64,000 nt of DNA, taken from contig NC_054389.1 of assembly GCF_001625195.1 (NCBI RefSeq), positions 7,498,520 through 7,562,519 on the forward strand, read 5' to 3'. Made by a program: the position numbers and the translations under genes. The notes beneath the pieces were generated by a model that was given only the letters and a program-made list of their open reading frames with translations, had not been told where the DNA came from and ran no database searches. The first letter of the stretch is position 1. Each line of letters opens with the position of its first letter. This DNA comes from Drechmeria coniospora (Eukaryota; Ascomycota; Sordariomycetes; Hypocreales; Ophiocordycipitaceae). Below, piece by piece: positions 38,241-48,974 of the stretch.

Positions 38241-39320
38241 CGTGCTTCCGGGTTCAAGTACGGGATAGGACTCACGGTGTGCAAGGAAAAGGTCCGATGA
38301 CGATTCCAACTGTGCATAAGTATATACTTACTTGCACTCGTACAAGCATTACTACGAGCAAATAGATTAAGTATACCAGCATCCGCACGGGGTCGGGGCC
38401 GGTCCATCTTGCGGGCCATGACACACGGTCCCGCCTGCGCCAGATTTGGTATTTGCATGGGTGCAAATATATGAGCCATGGTCTATACTGGTACAATTAT
38501 TATTACAAGCACACCGTCGGATTTATGCTTTCGCAATTCTTGTATTACTGTAAGTAGGTACAAGTAAGTGCACCTGTCGTGATCGTCGAGTATGATGTGA
38601 GAATACCAAACCGCCAATATACTTTACTGTACTGACAAGACCTTGCACATGTGAGCACACGCAACTACGGAGCGGCGGCTAAATGAGAATACAATGTCAC
38701 CACGGTCCATACAGGCATCACCTGGGCCTCTAGCAGTACCCTGTTTCGAGCTTTCACTTGTGAGAGTGGTAGAGTACCAGTAGCCTGTAGCTGGGTTTAC
38801 CTGTGCTTTTCACAACGTCAAGTTTGAATTCGCAAGACTTCAGAGCACTTATAAGTGAGTGTACTTTACGCCTATGCCATACTTGGACCAGTGGCTAGAA
38901 AATCAACAGTTGCTTGTAAATACTGTATTACCCCCTGTTCACTATGAATGTAAGTACTTGTAGAGGCTTCTGTTGCAGCAAACCAACCATTAAAAATGGA
39001 CCATATTTCCTGTGGACTTATTGGATGCTATACTTATACTATGACATCTTCCTTGACACTCAACTTCCATAGCCGCACTACGACTTGAATTTACCAAGTA
39101 TGGAGCACAGGGTAGTGTTGCAGATACTGTTCGTAGTGTTCAGAGTGTTCATAGTAGTTGTACAGTAACATCACCATTAATATGCCCAAACTGCTCACAC
39201 GTCCCTGAAAGATCTCGCCGGTGGTGATGTGAGTTGGTAGCACATTGGACGAGCCCAACCGCGGACACCGTACACGACTCTGCCGGATGAGCAGGCGTAG
39301 CGGTAATATTCTAGCCTTGC

Positions 39321-39550
39321 GCGAGTGCATTCGCCATACGTACGGGTGTAGTAGCAACATGTCTTTCCCCTCAGAGTCAGTGGAAACTTTCAGATTCGCG
39401 AGCGAAGGTAGGTGAACTGCTTGTACAGTTATGCATGTGCGAGTGCATTCGCCACTCGTACGGGTGTAGTAACATGTCTTCCTCTTCGGAGTCTGGACAC
39501 TTCTGGATTTGCGAGTGTAGGTGAACTGCTTGTACAGTAATGCATGTGCT
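39321..39550. repeat. Diverged tandem duplication of about 115 bp
   Basis: The segment starting GCGAGTGCATTCGCCA at 39321 recurs at 39439 with the same order of sub-blocks (ACGGGTGTAGTA, ACATGTCTT, GGTGAACTGCTTGTACAGT). The copies differ by small indels and substitutions. Confidence 0.75.
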
Positions 39551-39968
39551 CGCGTGGACTTGTACTTGGACTGTACACCGGATGGACAGCGTGCAGAAGC
39601 ATTATTCATAGTACTGTCCTCCAGAGGCTGGAACGACACCCGATGCCCCTGCATTGGCCTCGTGGCCGATGAATACCTGGGTCAAGACCAACGTGCTCCT
39701 TTACACAACCGAGCTTCGCCGTCGCGAGGTGCGTTCTGCCGCCCAACCTTTCAGTGTCTTGCAGAGAAGTTGCATCCTGTGCCCGTCAGAGGTGGTGAGC
39801 CTGTACAAACATGAACACGGCGGCGGACAAGCAATCATCATCTCATCGCAAGTCACCTTCTCACCTGTCAGCGTGTGGTGGGTATTAGAATGGGAATGAG
39901 CATGCAACACGTACATCTCAAAGACTGCGTCGGCTTCGCCAAAAATACCATCACAACCGTCGCACAAG

Positions 39969-40064
39969 TACCCTCACAGCAGTCAAGCACCCTCACAACA
40001 GTCAAACACCCTCACAACAGTCAAGCACCATCACAACAGTCAAGCACCCTCACAACAGTCAAGC
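39969..40064. repeat. 19-bp minisatellite, five copies
   Basis: Five near-identical copies of CACCCTCACAACAGTCAAG follow one another with one or two changes per unit. No gene overlaps it. Confidence 0.85.
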
Positions 40065-40492
40065 ATGGTACGTCAGCACCGGCCGAGTGGTACACCATTG
40101 GTGTCACGTGCGGATGATGAGATGGTACCTATCGAAAGAGGAAGTAATTCGCCATGACGGGGAGGGCACCCGGCAACAGACTGTCCAACTTGCACGGGCG
40201 AGTGGCGGAAACGTCAAGGGGACTCTCCTTTCATGAACCGCAGATCGATTCGTTGAATAGATGGGACGTGTCCCTGCCTTGTTTGATGCAAAATCGGACC
40301 GTCGCCCGGAACCTGGGAGTCGTCGAATACAACATGAACAGCCATGCGCTGGGTCGTCTTGAACCATCCGTTTCTTGTTTCTTTCGGCAGGACATTCCGG
40401 ACAGATGCCAACGGCCGGCGCAAGGTGGAGGCATGGTGACCCAGTGCCGTCGTCATCGTCAACGCAGAGAGAGCAGCGAAGCCAACGATCCT

Positions 40493-41242
40493 TTAATGCG
40501 GCAGGAAAATGCTCATTTCTAAGCCGTTCTTGTACGGCAGCGTAATGTTGATGAAGCTGCTGCCCGGGCTGCGAAGGTACCGCAGCAGGTCCTCGTAGCC
40601 AGACGCCGATCCGACCGTGTTGTCCGTGATGACGACGGCACCCGGTCGCAGCTTCGGCTGGACGATCCGAAGCGTCGGCAGAGCCATGGGAGTCCATACT
40701 GGGATGCGACGTTAGCGGCGAGGATGTCGACGAGGCCGAGAGGCGAACGAAAGGAACGCACTGTCGAGAAGTAAGAGGTCGACATGGTCGAGGTCCTCCT
40801 TCAGCGTCTCCAACAAGTCTCCCTCGCGAAGCTGGATGACGCCGGCCACGGAGTCGCCGCACTCGCGCCAGTGCTCCTGGGCGCGCGCGGCCTTGGCCGG
40901 CTCATGCTCCGTCGCGACGACGCGCCCCGGTCGGCTCCCGCCGGCGGCCTCGACGTTTGCCGCCACGGCGAGGGCGAGATAGATGGTGCTGACGCCGTAC
41001 GACGTGCCCGCCTCGACGATGGTTCGGGCGCCGACGGCGCGGGCGAGCGCGTAGACGCACTGAGCCTTGTCCCGCTCGAGGGCGATGAACTTGTCGCTCA
41101 TGAACCGCTTGGCGTCTCCGCCCTCGTAGTCGTCCCTGCTGATGGTCGACTCTTGCGCCGACGAGGCGGCGTGGAGCCGGTCGAGCAGCTTCAGGACGTG
41201 CTCGGGCACGCCGGCCATGAGATTCGACGTGGGCGGCGGCAT
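40493..41242 (-). CDS. Small O-methyltransferase (CCoAOMT / Methyltransf_24 type)
   Basis: Two exons, 41242-40762 and 40698-40493 (GTGCGT donor, CCCAG acceptor, one Ile codon split), give 228 aa. The start at 41242 is the first Met; 41218 is possible. Motif I is VEAGTSYGVST, followed by ATEHEP, LREGDLLETL and the strand DLLLLD that leads into exon 2. Exon 2 supplies KLRPGAVVITDN and the C-terminal strand pair. This is the cation-dependent small-molecule fold, with no dimerisation domain. The substrate is unknown. It lies next to an SDR and an FAD oxidase on the same strand, which could form a small pathway, but no backbone enzyme is visible. Confidence 0.85.
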
Positions 41243-41838
41243 GGCGGACCGGACGTGTCGACGATCTACGCAGGTATGCCTCTCTCTTTCACGCTCGCCT
41301 CGGCGTACGTGTCGAGGTGGAAGACGGCCATCGGCTTCGGCGACGATGCGGCGCGCATCTGCCTACTTGTACGGTGGGAGCGGCGGCCGAGATGACTTGG
41401 CGAGCCCGAGATTTCCGACGCTCGAACCGACATTTCCGACGCTCTAACCGACATTTCCGAGACGATCGAACCAAGGCATGATTTCACTGCAACCCTGGCC
41501 GACGATCCGATGGCGTCACATTTGCATTGCCGGCCACGACGGCACGACGGCGATACGAGTGAACCGCCGACAATGCCCGTCGCTCCCATGTCATCTCTCG
41601 ACGACACGCGACGCCACGTCTGCGGACGAAACCGGACGCCGTTTGAATCGTTCCTCTTCCGTCGTCGGCGCTTCCACGTAGAGCCCGGCGGTGCAGGAAT
41701 GATGGCCGCCGCTCCACGATCGAATGCTCAATCGAATGCCATCCATCCGTTCCGTCGAGGTGAGAACGAGTCGGCACCGTTGCACGAGGGGTCGACGACG
41801 CCGCGGCGGCCGGTGCCACGTCGCATCGTAAGGTCGCA
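41243..41838. other. Spacer between small O-methyltransferase and SDR
   Basis: No gene seen. It contains three tandem CGACGCTC..CCGACATTTC-type units near 41406-41470, probably in the O-methyltransferase promoter. Confidence 0.45.
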
Positions 41839-42682
41839 TCACATCCAACCCCCGTCGACCTCGTACACGCTGCCGCTCACAAAGGAGCTCTCCGGGCCGA
41901 GCAGAAAGGCAATCACCTGGGCCGTCTCCTCGGCCGTTCCCTGCCTCTGAAAGGCCGACGGCTCGTCAAAGGGCGCATCCTTCGGCCGGCCGTGGGACGC
42001 CCAGCTCTTCTCCATCATCGGCGTGTAGATGGCGCCGGGCGCGACGCTGTTGACGCGGATCTCGCGGCCGCCATTCTCCATGGCGGCCGCCTTGGTGAGG
42101 CCGACGACGCCGTGCTTGCTCGCGTCGTACGCCGCGTGTCTCGCGAAGCCTTGGCGCGTCGTGTCAGCGGAGAAGGCGAGCCGCGTGCCGGCGGGCCGAA
42201 CCTTTGAGTCCGTGGATGGACGAGACGTTGACGATGGAGCCGCCGTCGACGACGCTCCGCAGCTCCGCCCGCAGGCAGTACATGGTGCCCGTGAGGTTGA
42301 CGGCGATGATCTTGTCCCATTCCTCGTCCTCGAGCTCGGAGACGGCGGCGATGCCGTGGGCCTTGCCGATGATGCCGGCCGCGTTGGCCGCACCGTCCAA
42401 GCGTCCGTAGCTTTCGACGATGGAGCGGATCCAGCCGTCGACCTGGCCGCGGTTCGAGACGTCCACGCGGGCGACGGCGCACGGCACGCCGAGCGAGCCG
42501 AAATGAGACTCGACCTCTTTCATCGCCGCCGAGTCCACGTCCCCGATGCAAACCGTCGCCCCTCGCCTCGACAGGAGCTTGGCGGTGGCGAGGCCGATGC
42601 CGCTGGCGCCGCCTGTGATGGCGTACACCTTGCCGTCGAGCGGCCGATCCTGTCCGCCGTCTGCTCCTTTTCCTTGCCCCAT
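41839..42682 (-). CDS. Classical short-chain dehydrogenase/reductase
   Basis: Two exons, 42682-42202 and 42149-41839, give 263 aa. The cofactor loop is TGGASGIG (residues 23-30), followed by an acidic residue (GDVDS) that favours NAD(H). Further motifs are NAAGI, VSS and YDASK with Tyr168 and Lys172. The C-terminal VSGSVYEVDGGWM is typical of the family. The 52-nt intron has a weak donor, GTTCGG, but the junction restores the family sequence GLKGFARHAAYDASK exactly and a CTGAC branch site precedes the acceptor. The oxidised substrate cannot be told. Neighbours are an O-methyltransferase and an FAD amine-oxidase-like gene on the same strand. Confidence 0.88.
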
Positions 42683-43329
42683 TTTTGCCTCCGAGGAAGG
42701 GGTCAGGATGGCGGTGGGTGATGCGTGACTGTCACGGATGATGGAGGTGATGACGACTCGAGGACAAAGGGTGGTTCGGGACAGACGAGCGTGACGCCAG
42801 AGGAGCAGCACCATCTGCGTGCCATTCGTGTGACGAGACGTGAGCCTTGGGGAGGGATTTTCGTCCTCGACAGGGGCATTCCTCGGCACAGCACCGATGG
42901 GGTTAGCATGGGGGGAAGAGACGGCAGCGATGGCGACGGGGAAGCAAATGGAAGCGGGGGATGATGCTGGACGTGGCCGCTGCCTCCGTCGAGGGGTCGG
43001 GTTATTCCTTTTTCCGACGCAAACCATCGTCGGGACGCCATGGCCACGATTCCGCCCATACAGTAAACATACGCACACACACCACACACACACTGACACT
43101 GCACCAACACGTACGGTAGGCGACGACGACGACAAAGGCAGCGGAAGCAGGACACGCCAAGATTCGATAGGTAGCCAAACGGAAGAATACGTACAAGTAA
43201 CCGGTAGGTGGTGCTCGCAACAGCATCGCCCTCGGGCAGGCATGGGCCGGAAGCGCAACAGCGTTGAGCCCGTGGACAACTCCGTCGAGGGCAAAAAGAT
43301 TGGCAATTTTGGTTGCTTGTCGACGGCCT
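42683..43329. other. Spacer between SDR and FAD oxidase, with a CA microsatellite
   Basis: No gene is supportable. A CA-rich tract lies at about 43071-43096. The region holds the SDR promoter and the 3' flank of the oxidase. Confidence 0.5.
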
Positions 43330-45099
43330 TTACAGCACCGGCAGCAGCTGACGGTCGCGAGGGTGCTTCAGGCGGCGCTGCAGCTCCGTCGAGGTCGCGG
43401 CGGATGCCTGTGTCACGGCCCAGACGGCGAGCGAGACGGCCAGGGAGAGCTGCCGCCAGGCCGCGACGGGTAGCGCCGAGAGATGGCCTGACATGCCCTG
43501 GCATCCGGTGGCGGGCTGCCGCCAGGGTACCTCGACGCCAAAGTCATCGGCCACCTTCATGGCCGAGACGACGCATCCTTCGAGCAGCACCAGCCCGTCC
43601 CAGCACCAGGCACCGACGAGCCACACGTTGTCCTGTCCGTTGACCCATCCGGGCTCGTCGTCGACGCACCGCGGGGGCGAGGCACGCATGACGCCCTGCA
43701 CGACGGCCCTGCTCCGGAGCGTCCGCAGGGTCCTGGTAAAGGTGGCCGTGTGCAGGGCCCTCTCCCCGTCGGCGTGCGGGTCGAGGGAGCACGTGCTGAT
43801 CAGCACGCCGCCGGGCATGCGATGCAACGACTCGGTCCTCGCGCCCGACGCGGAGAAGACGGTTCGGAAGGAGACGTCCTCGGGCGGCAGGCGATTGCCG
43901 TCGTCGTGACAGCAGCGGCCCGAAGGAATCGGCCCCGCGTCGTCGACCGTCGCGTGCGTCTCGACGGCCCCGGGGAGGAGGATGGAGCTCTCGGTCTGGA
44001 GGGTCGGCATGCCGCTCAGGACGGACCGCAGGGGGCGGAAAAGCCTCGAGGCGACGTCGGGCGAGACGGCGAGGACGACTCGATCAAAGTACTGCTCCGA
44101 CTCGGCGTCGGGGCCCGACAGCCAGCGCACGACGGCGCCATCCCCCGTCGTCACGGCCTTGACGGCGACGACGCGGCAGGCCAGGCGAACGTCGGCGAGG
44201 CCGTCGGCGAGCCTCGACTGCACCTGGTGGACGCCTCCGCAGACGGTGTAGTTGGGCTGCCCGCGCGAACGGTTTTCGTAGTTGACAATGTCCGTCGCCG
44301 GAAAGGACAAGGCCTCGGCGTGGGAGCAGGTCGAGGCGATGCAGATGACGGGGAGCAGGTAATGGTTCGTGAAGCGACGAGGCAGCCGAATCCTCTGCAG
44401 ATAGTGAGAAAAGGTTTCCACCGGCTCCCCGTCGACCGCGGGCTTCGCGCCGGGCTTCGCGTCGGCCCCCGACGTCGTCCTCCCGGCCCGGCTCGTCCTG
44501 GGCGGCACACAGAGGCAGGCGAGCGAGAACCAGAGGTAGCATGCGATGAGATACCATATTTCCAGCAGGCGCCCCAGGATCCATCCGTCGCCTCGTTCCG
44601 GCCGCAGGCGTCGAGCACCATCCTCGTCGGCTCCCGACTGGGCCGAAAATGTCGCTCGCGCGCTGGCAAAGGCAAAGGAGAGGCGGAGCGGGTGCAGGCG
44701 TATGCCGAGATGCCTATACATGCGCAGCAGATGGACGTAGTAGCCGCCCGTGCTGGCACGCATGGGAAGGTCGATCCGGTCGACGACGCCCGTCTTCTTG
44801 TTCTCGACGCTGACCGAGGCCGCGTCGAAGGCGAGCCTGGACGCCTGCCGAGGCACGGTGGGATGAGCTTTCGTCCCGACACGGGCGATTCATTGGAGGC
44901 GGCTGCATACCTGTTCGAACAAGGTCACCTCGTAGCGTCCGCGGGCGTCGTTGTGCAAGAGGTGAGCCGTCGTCAGCCCGGCAAGTCCCGTGCCGACGAT
45001 GGCGACCTGTATCCGGCGAGAATCTTCCTTTTGGCCCGCCGACGAGCGCCGCCGATGCTGATCCATGCTGCCGCTGCGGACGACCTGCCGAGGCGTCAC
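43330..45099 (-). CDS. FAD-dependent amine-oxidase-like flavoprotein
   Basis: Two exons, 45099-44911 and 44844-43330, with a GTATGC...CGGCAG intron between codons, give 567 aa. The start could also be 45066. Exon 1 has the dinucleotide-binding motif VAIVGTGLAGLTTA and ends at the family's FEQ. Exon 2 continues with a hydrophobic stretch (IWYLIACYLWFSLACL), a substrate domain, VCGGVHQVQSRLADGL, the strand RVVLAVSPDVA and the C-terminal FAD motif DNVWLVGAWCWDGLVLLEGCV. Overall it belongs to the flavin amine oxidoreductase / phytoene-desaturase-like superfamily found across fungi, with a weakly hydrophobic C-terminus. Whether it oxidises amines is not known. A 13-15 bp minisatellite lies immediately upstream of its start. 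Confidence 0.83.
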
Positions 45100-45153
45100 T
45101 AGAGCGTCGGGCTTTTTTGCTTCGAGGTGGCCGCGTGCCGGTTCGCCGATCTG

Positions 45154-45346
45154 GCCGTTGGATAGGGCCGTCGGATAGAGCCGTTGGATAGAGCCGTTGA
45201 ATAGGGTCCGTTGGATAGAGCCGTTGGATAGAGCCGTTGGATAGAGCCGTTGGATTGAGCCGTTGGATAGACCGTTGGATAGGACCGTTGGATAGGACCG
45301 TTGGATAGACCGTTCGATAGGACCGTTCGATAGAGCCGATGGATGT
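45154..45346. repeat. 13-15 bp minisatellite upstream of the FAD oxidase
   Basis: About a dozen copies of CCGTTGGATAGAG(C) with variants such as CCGTTGGATAGGA and CCGTTCGATAG. The array ends about 55 bp upstream of the oxidase ATG, so it sits in its promoter or 5' leader. Confidence 0.85.
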
Positions 45347-45591
45347 GGCCGTGGGAGATTCTGTCAAGCTTTGTGATTGTAGGTTCCAGGAACGTCAACG
45401 AGGTGTGAAGGGCAAGAGGCTAGCGAACGGGCATCAAAATGATAAATACCGAGAGCCGAGGAGATGAGACGATCGGCGTCAACGGGTGCATCCTAGGTCG
45501 ATCCAAGGTGATGGAAAAATTTCTTGTTCAAAAGTGCCCGGCGAGGACTGGAAGGATGACGACAATTTTTTTATCCTCGCCACGCCCACGG

Positions 45592-45627
45592 CGGGGGATG
45601 GGGGGGCGGGGGGCAGGGGGGGGGTAG
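45592..45627 (+). other. G-rich block with G-quadruplex potential
   Basis: At least four runs of four or more G separated by one or two bases (pattern G5-AT-G7-C-G6-CA-G9). Confidence 0.6.
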
Positions 45628-46185
45628 CTTGTGGTGGAACCGGGGCAGACACGATCATGTCCTGGCGTTAGCTAAGCGCTGGGAATACAGAGCTCATTTT
45701 ACCGTGCCGAGGTCTGTGGCAGCGGTGGCGATGCAGCAATCGACCCCCGAGAGGGGCTCCGGCGCTGGTGCTACAGCACTCCGCGGTTACCCCTGGCAGT
45801 GCTAAGTGCTACGCTGCAACAATGCTGCTTTGCTCATCACATGTACTTAGTGTCAGTACGTGCTGTACACCTGCTGCATGTACAAGTACCACTAGTGCTG
45901 TACCTGAGCATGCAACTAGCACCAGCTCCATGCGCGTGGTAGACTTGGTTGTGCTCCGTATACTAAAGTACAAGTACTTGGGGTATAAGTACCGTTGAAG
46001 TACTCCGTACGGCACCGAGTGTCACCACATCCCAGTGAATTACAGGTTAGTACCTACCACTCACCACCAAGGGTGCGCTGTAGATTGGTGACTTGGTGGG
46101 TGATGCCCTGTAGGTACTAAGTGCTAGGTATTAGAATGCCTCTGCTGCCGTGCTGGTGCAGCCTGGCAGGGTCCTTGGCTCCGCC

Positions 46186-46715
46186 AGACTCCTCTCCTCC
46201 AACTCCTCGTCACCACCGGATTCCACTGATCTGCTAAACTCCTCTCCTCCGCCAGAGTCCTCCACCAGAGTCCTCTCCTCCGACAGACTCCTCTCCTCCG
46301 TCAGACTCCTCTCCTCCGTCAGACTCCTCTCCTCCGTCAGACTCCTCTCCTCTGCTAGAGTTCTCTCCTACGCCAGACTCCTCTCCTCCGCCAGAGTCCT
46401 CTCCTCCGACAGACTCCTCTCCTCCGTCAGACTCCTCTCCTCCGTCAGACTCCTCTCCTCTGCTAGAGTTCTCTCTTCTGCCAGAGGCTTTTTCTCCGCC
46501 AGAGTCCTCTCTTCTGCTAGATTCCTCGCCACCGCCACTCATCTACTCCGCCAAGATAATACAGCAGTCCCTCTCTTCCGCCAGACTCCTCTACTCCGCC
46601 AAGATGATGCAGCTGTCCTCTCCTCCGCAAGACTCCTCTCCTCCGCCAAGACGATGCAACAGTTCTCTCCTCCGCCAAGACAATGCAGCAGTCCTCTCCT
46701 CCGCCAAGAAGATGC
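46186..46715. repeat. 18-bp minisatellite array (CTCCTCTCCTCCGTCAGA family)
   Basis: Roughly 25-30 degenerate units of an 18-bp CT-rich sequence. The left half is regular and includes a higher-order copy of several units; the right half is longer-period and more diverged (units of about 33 bp with CCGCCAAGA). The period is a multiple of three, so it stays open in several frames on both strands. Confidence 0.85.
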
Positions 46716-47009
46716 GGCAATCAAACACGACAGCAATCAGACGCAAATGAAAATGCCACACGATCGGGTAATCACTGTTGCCGCAGAGGCACGACCGAGG
46801 CGAATCTCATCTCGTTCATTCTCGCACCGCTCCAGGACCGCTCCAGGTCAGCTCCGGCTCTCCGGCTTGGGGTGACCTGACCCGTCCGCCTCAACAGGTC
46901 TGTCCAGCGTCCACCTCCATGGGCTAGGCCAATTTACAGGAGGTTTTCGTCGCCAGCATGCCACGTCGCTGAAGGGACCGCTACGGCGCTGTTGGCCGCA
47001 CCACGCAAA

Positions 47010-47213
47010 CGCCTCGACAGGCTGCCCACCAACTCTCCACCGCCAAATGGTGTCGTGACCTCGGGCCAGGCGTCAACGGAGCACTCTTTGTCGACGGCCT
47101 TCCTTTACGTACGCCTCGACAGGCTGCCTGCCAACCCTCCACCGCCAAATGGTGTCGTGGCCTCGAGCCAGGCGTCAACGGAGCACTCTTCGTCGACGAC
47201 CTTCTTCACGACG
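47010..47213. repeat. 102-bp tandem duplication
   Basis: Copy 1 (47010-47111) and copy 2 (47112-47213) both start CGCCTCGACAGGCTGCC and differ at about 12 positions, with no indel. It lies just upstream of the orphan membrane ORF. Confidence 0.85.
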
Positions 47214-47364
47214 TTCCCTCAACATCACACTCACACTACCGCCTCCCGTGAACTGCGACGAGCTCCAGCAGGGCACCAAGAGCTCGCGGTACGTCGTCAA
47301 GCAGCCCGCCCGAGGCCGTGCCATGTTTTTATCAAGGACTGCTCCACGAGGAGAGCGATGAGGA

Positions 47365-47967
47365 GTGCGAGGCGGGACGCTTCGAGCTCTTCCTCGGCCT
47401 GCCACGTACGTCGCCATCGTCGCCAACTTCAGCAATGACCTCGCCGAGCATGCCGACGTGCGGGAGATGATCAACGCCTACCATGCCGGCCATCTTCTCC
47501 GCCGTCTCGTCATCCTTTGGGTCATGGCCTTGCTCGTCGCCCTCTTCACCACCATGGTCGTCTACCGAATCGGCTCCTTCGCGAGCCATCAGCACCGCGT
47601 GCGAGCCCCCATCCTCGCCGCCTTTGTGATTCTCGGCGGTCTCGTCCTCACCTCGGCTCTCCTCCTCGCCTACGACTTGACGGCCGGCACAAAATTGAGC
47701 ATGGGAATGCGCTGCCGTGTCATTTTCGAGCCCTTGGGCAGCGCTGCGAGTCACGCGTCTCCCCTCGTCCGTCCAAACCATGGCGACGGGGGAAGCCTGG
47801 GACGTAACGGGTGCCAGAGGCACTTGCTCGATTCAGGATATCGGAAGCTAAGACCAAATACATGCCACCCTTCAGCAATGCGGCCTTATCCTCCGGCTAA
47901 TCGTCCCAGACCAATTCTGGCAATCGAAATTTATTCGTCTTCGAATGGCAGGATCCAGGACTATTAA
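47365..47967 (+). CDS. Orphan two-helix membrane ORF, possibly a partial gene
   Basis: Between about 47491 and 47690 the frame encodes two clear transmembrane helices (LVILWVMALLVALFTTMVVY, then PILAAFVILGGLVLTSALLL) joined by a basic loop, which resembles the end of a four-helix SUR7/PalI-type protein. The frame opens only at 47362 after a stop, so any N-terminus must come from an upstream exon I could not define. The tail after about codon 140 looks non-coding and overlaps the 3' end of the antisense secreted-protein gene. It may be a decayed or partial gene; no family is firmly recognised. Confidence 0.3.
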   Translation: MRGGTLRALPRPATYVAIVANFSNDLAEHADVREMINAYHAGHLLRRLVILWVMALLVALFTTMVVYRIGSFASHQHRVRAPILAAFVILGGLVLTSALLLAYDLTAGTKLSMGMRCRVIFEPLGSAASHASPLVRPNHGDGGSLGRNGCQRHLLDSGYRKLRPNTCHPSAMRPYPPANRPRPILAIEIYSSSNGRIQDY

Positions 47968-48244
47968 AGAATTTCCTGCACGGGACCTCCTCGGCACTAC
48001 AAGGGACCTGCTTCGTACGATAGCAGTCTGCCCTGAGCAGCCTGTTGCAAGCTTTCTCGAACGCGCACCACTCCTTTGATTGTAGCGGGCGGAGACTGAA
48101 CCACATCTCGTCCTTGGGATGCGGGTTAACCCCACACTCTGGTTTGGTTGGAGTTTCGGATTTTGTTGGAGTTGTGGAAGGTGTCGGAGCAATAGCAGCG
48201 GCAGAAGCTACTGGAATGATGCATAGTAATGTTGTTGCCCTCAT
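47897..48244 (-). CDS. Small cysteine-rich secreted protein
   Basis: A single exon of 115 aa. The start at 48244, not the upstream Met at 48322, gives a clean signal peptide (about residues 1-17, ending AVASAAA-like). A Pro/Thr/Ser linker follows, then a compact domain with seven Cys (ECG, WCA, KAC, DCY, VPC twice, SCH). A TATA-like box sits about 150 bp upstream. It has no family I recognise. Size, signal peptide and cysteine content fit a fungal effector-like or surface protein. The odd Cys number leaves one unpaired or available for a dimer. Confidence 0.62.
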   Translation of the reverse strand: MRATTLLCIIPVASAAAIAPTPSTTPTKSETPTKPECGVNPHPKDEMWFSLRPLQSKEWCAFEKACNRLLRADCYRTKQVPCSAEEVPCRKFFNSPGSCHSKTNKFRLPELVWDD

Positions 48245-48974
48245 GGTGGACGGATTATTTGGAACCCAGGAACGAGATGTAAGGAAGGGCAAGTGGAAGA
48301 AACCAAACTCTACTGCTTGCAAGTGTACTCTGTTGTGTACAGTATGTAGAAGTCAATAACAAGTGCAGAATCGTTGGGGATGCATCCGCTTTTATATTCA
48401 TTTGACTTTGCCATGAGCATATTTGCAACTCCTTGTCCTGGCATTTCATATTTTCGTTCCTCGAGCAATAAGTAATTACATGTATTAAGAATACATGACA
48501 GTGCCATGAAGTGTGCACACGCCCATATATATCGATATATGATGCATCATACGGACATGGGCAACGCACGTTTCCACAATACAGTACAGTACACACGTCA
48601 TACGGCCAATCACGTAACGGCCGACGCAACTTCAACACTCAACTCTGGCATTGAATGGACTCCTGATTCCTGCATCCACATCCTGTCCATCTTCGATTGA
48701 TGATTTGGACTGACCGGCGATTCAACGAGCGGTCTTACCGGCGGTTCGACTGACTGGCCATGCAGTTGACCATCTGATGAATGATTTGACTGACAGTCTG
48801 ACCAACCGCCGGCTGCCCCGGTGGCCCTTTTGGTGCCATGTGTGCGCGTGCAAGCAGGACGTCCTCCTCGACAGACCGACCCCTGGGCGCCGCGCTGCGA
48901 GGTGCGACGCTGCCCATCCATCAAGCCGAGCGCTTCGGCGGACAATAATCGAACGTCGCTCATCGAGCGGCGAC
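48245..48974. other. Divergent promoter region
   Basis: Separates the minus-strand secreted-protein gene from the plus-strand gene at 48975. Short direct repeats of GACTGRC type occur at 48700-48800. No gene is seen. Confidence 0.5.
48389..48396 (-). promoter_or_regulatory. TATA box of the small secreted protein gene
   Basis: The minus strand reads ATATAAAAGC 145-152 bp upstream of the ATG at 48244, which supports that start choice. Confidence 0.5.

Larger units (their letters stand above)
38241..40492. other. 2.2-kb spacer with tandem repeats
   Basis: No gene is supportable. It contains the S41 promoter, with GTATATAC near 38321 as a TATA candidate, two nearby repeat arrays listed separately, and GTAC-type motifs. 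Confidence 0.5.
45100..47361. other. Repeat-rich spacer
   Basis: Contains several minisatellites and a G-rich block, listed separately. No gene is supported; the long frames 46150-46875 (+) and 46234-46542 (-) are simply the repeat read on both strands. Confidence 0.55.

Noticed and set aside
43750..45102. 450-codon plus-strand ORF opposite the FAD oxidase
   Set aside because: Antisense shadow of a gene with FAD-binding motifs at both ends.
46150..46875. 241-codon Leu/Ser-rich ORF
   Set aside because: Direct translation of the 18-bp minisatellite; equally open on the other strand.
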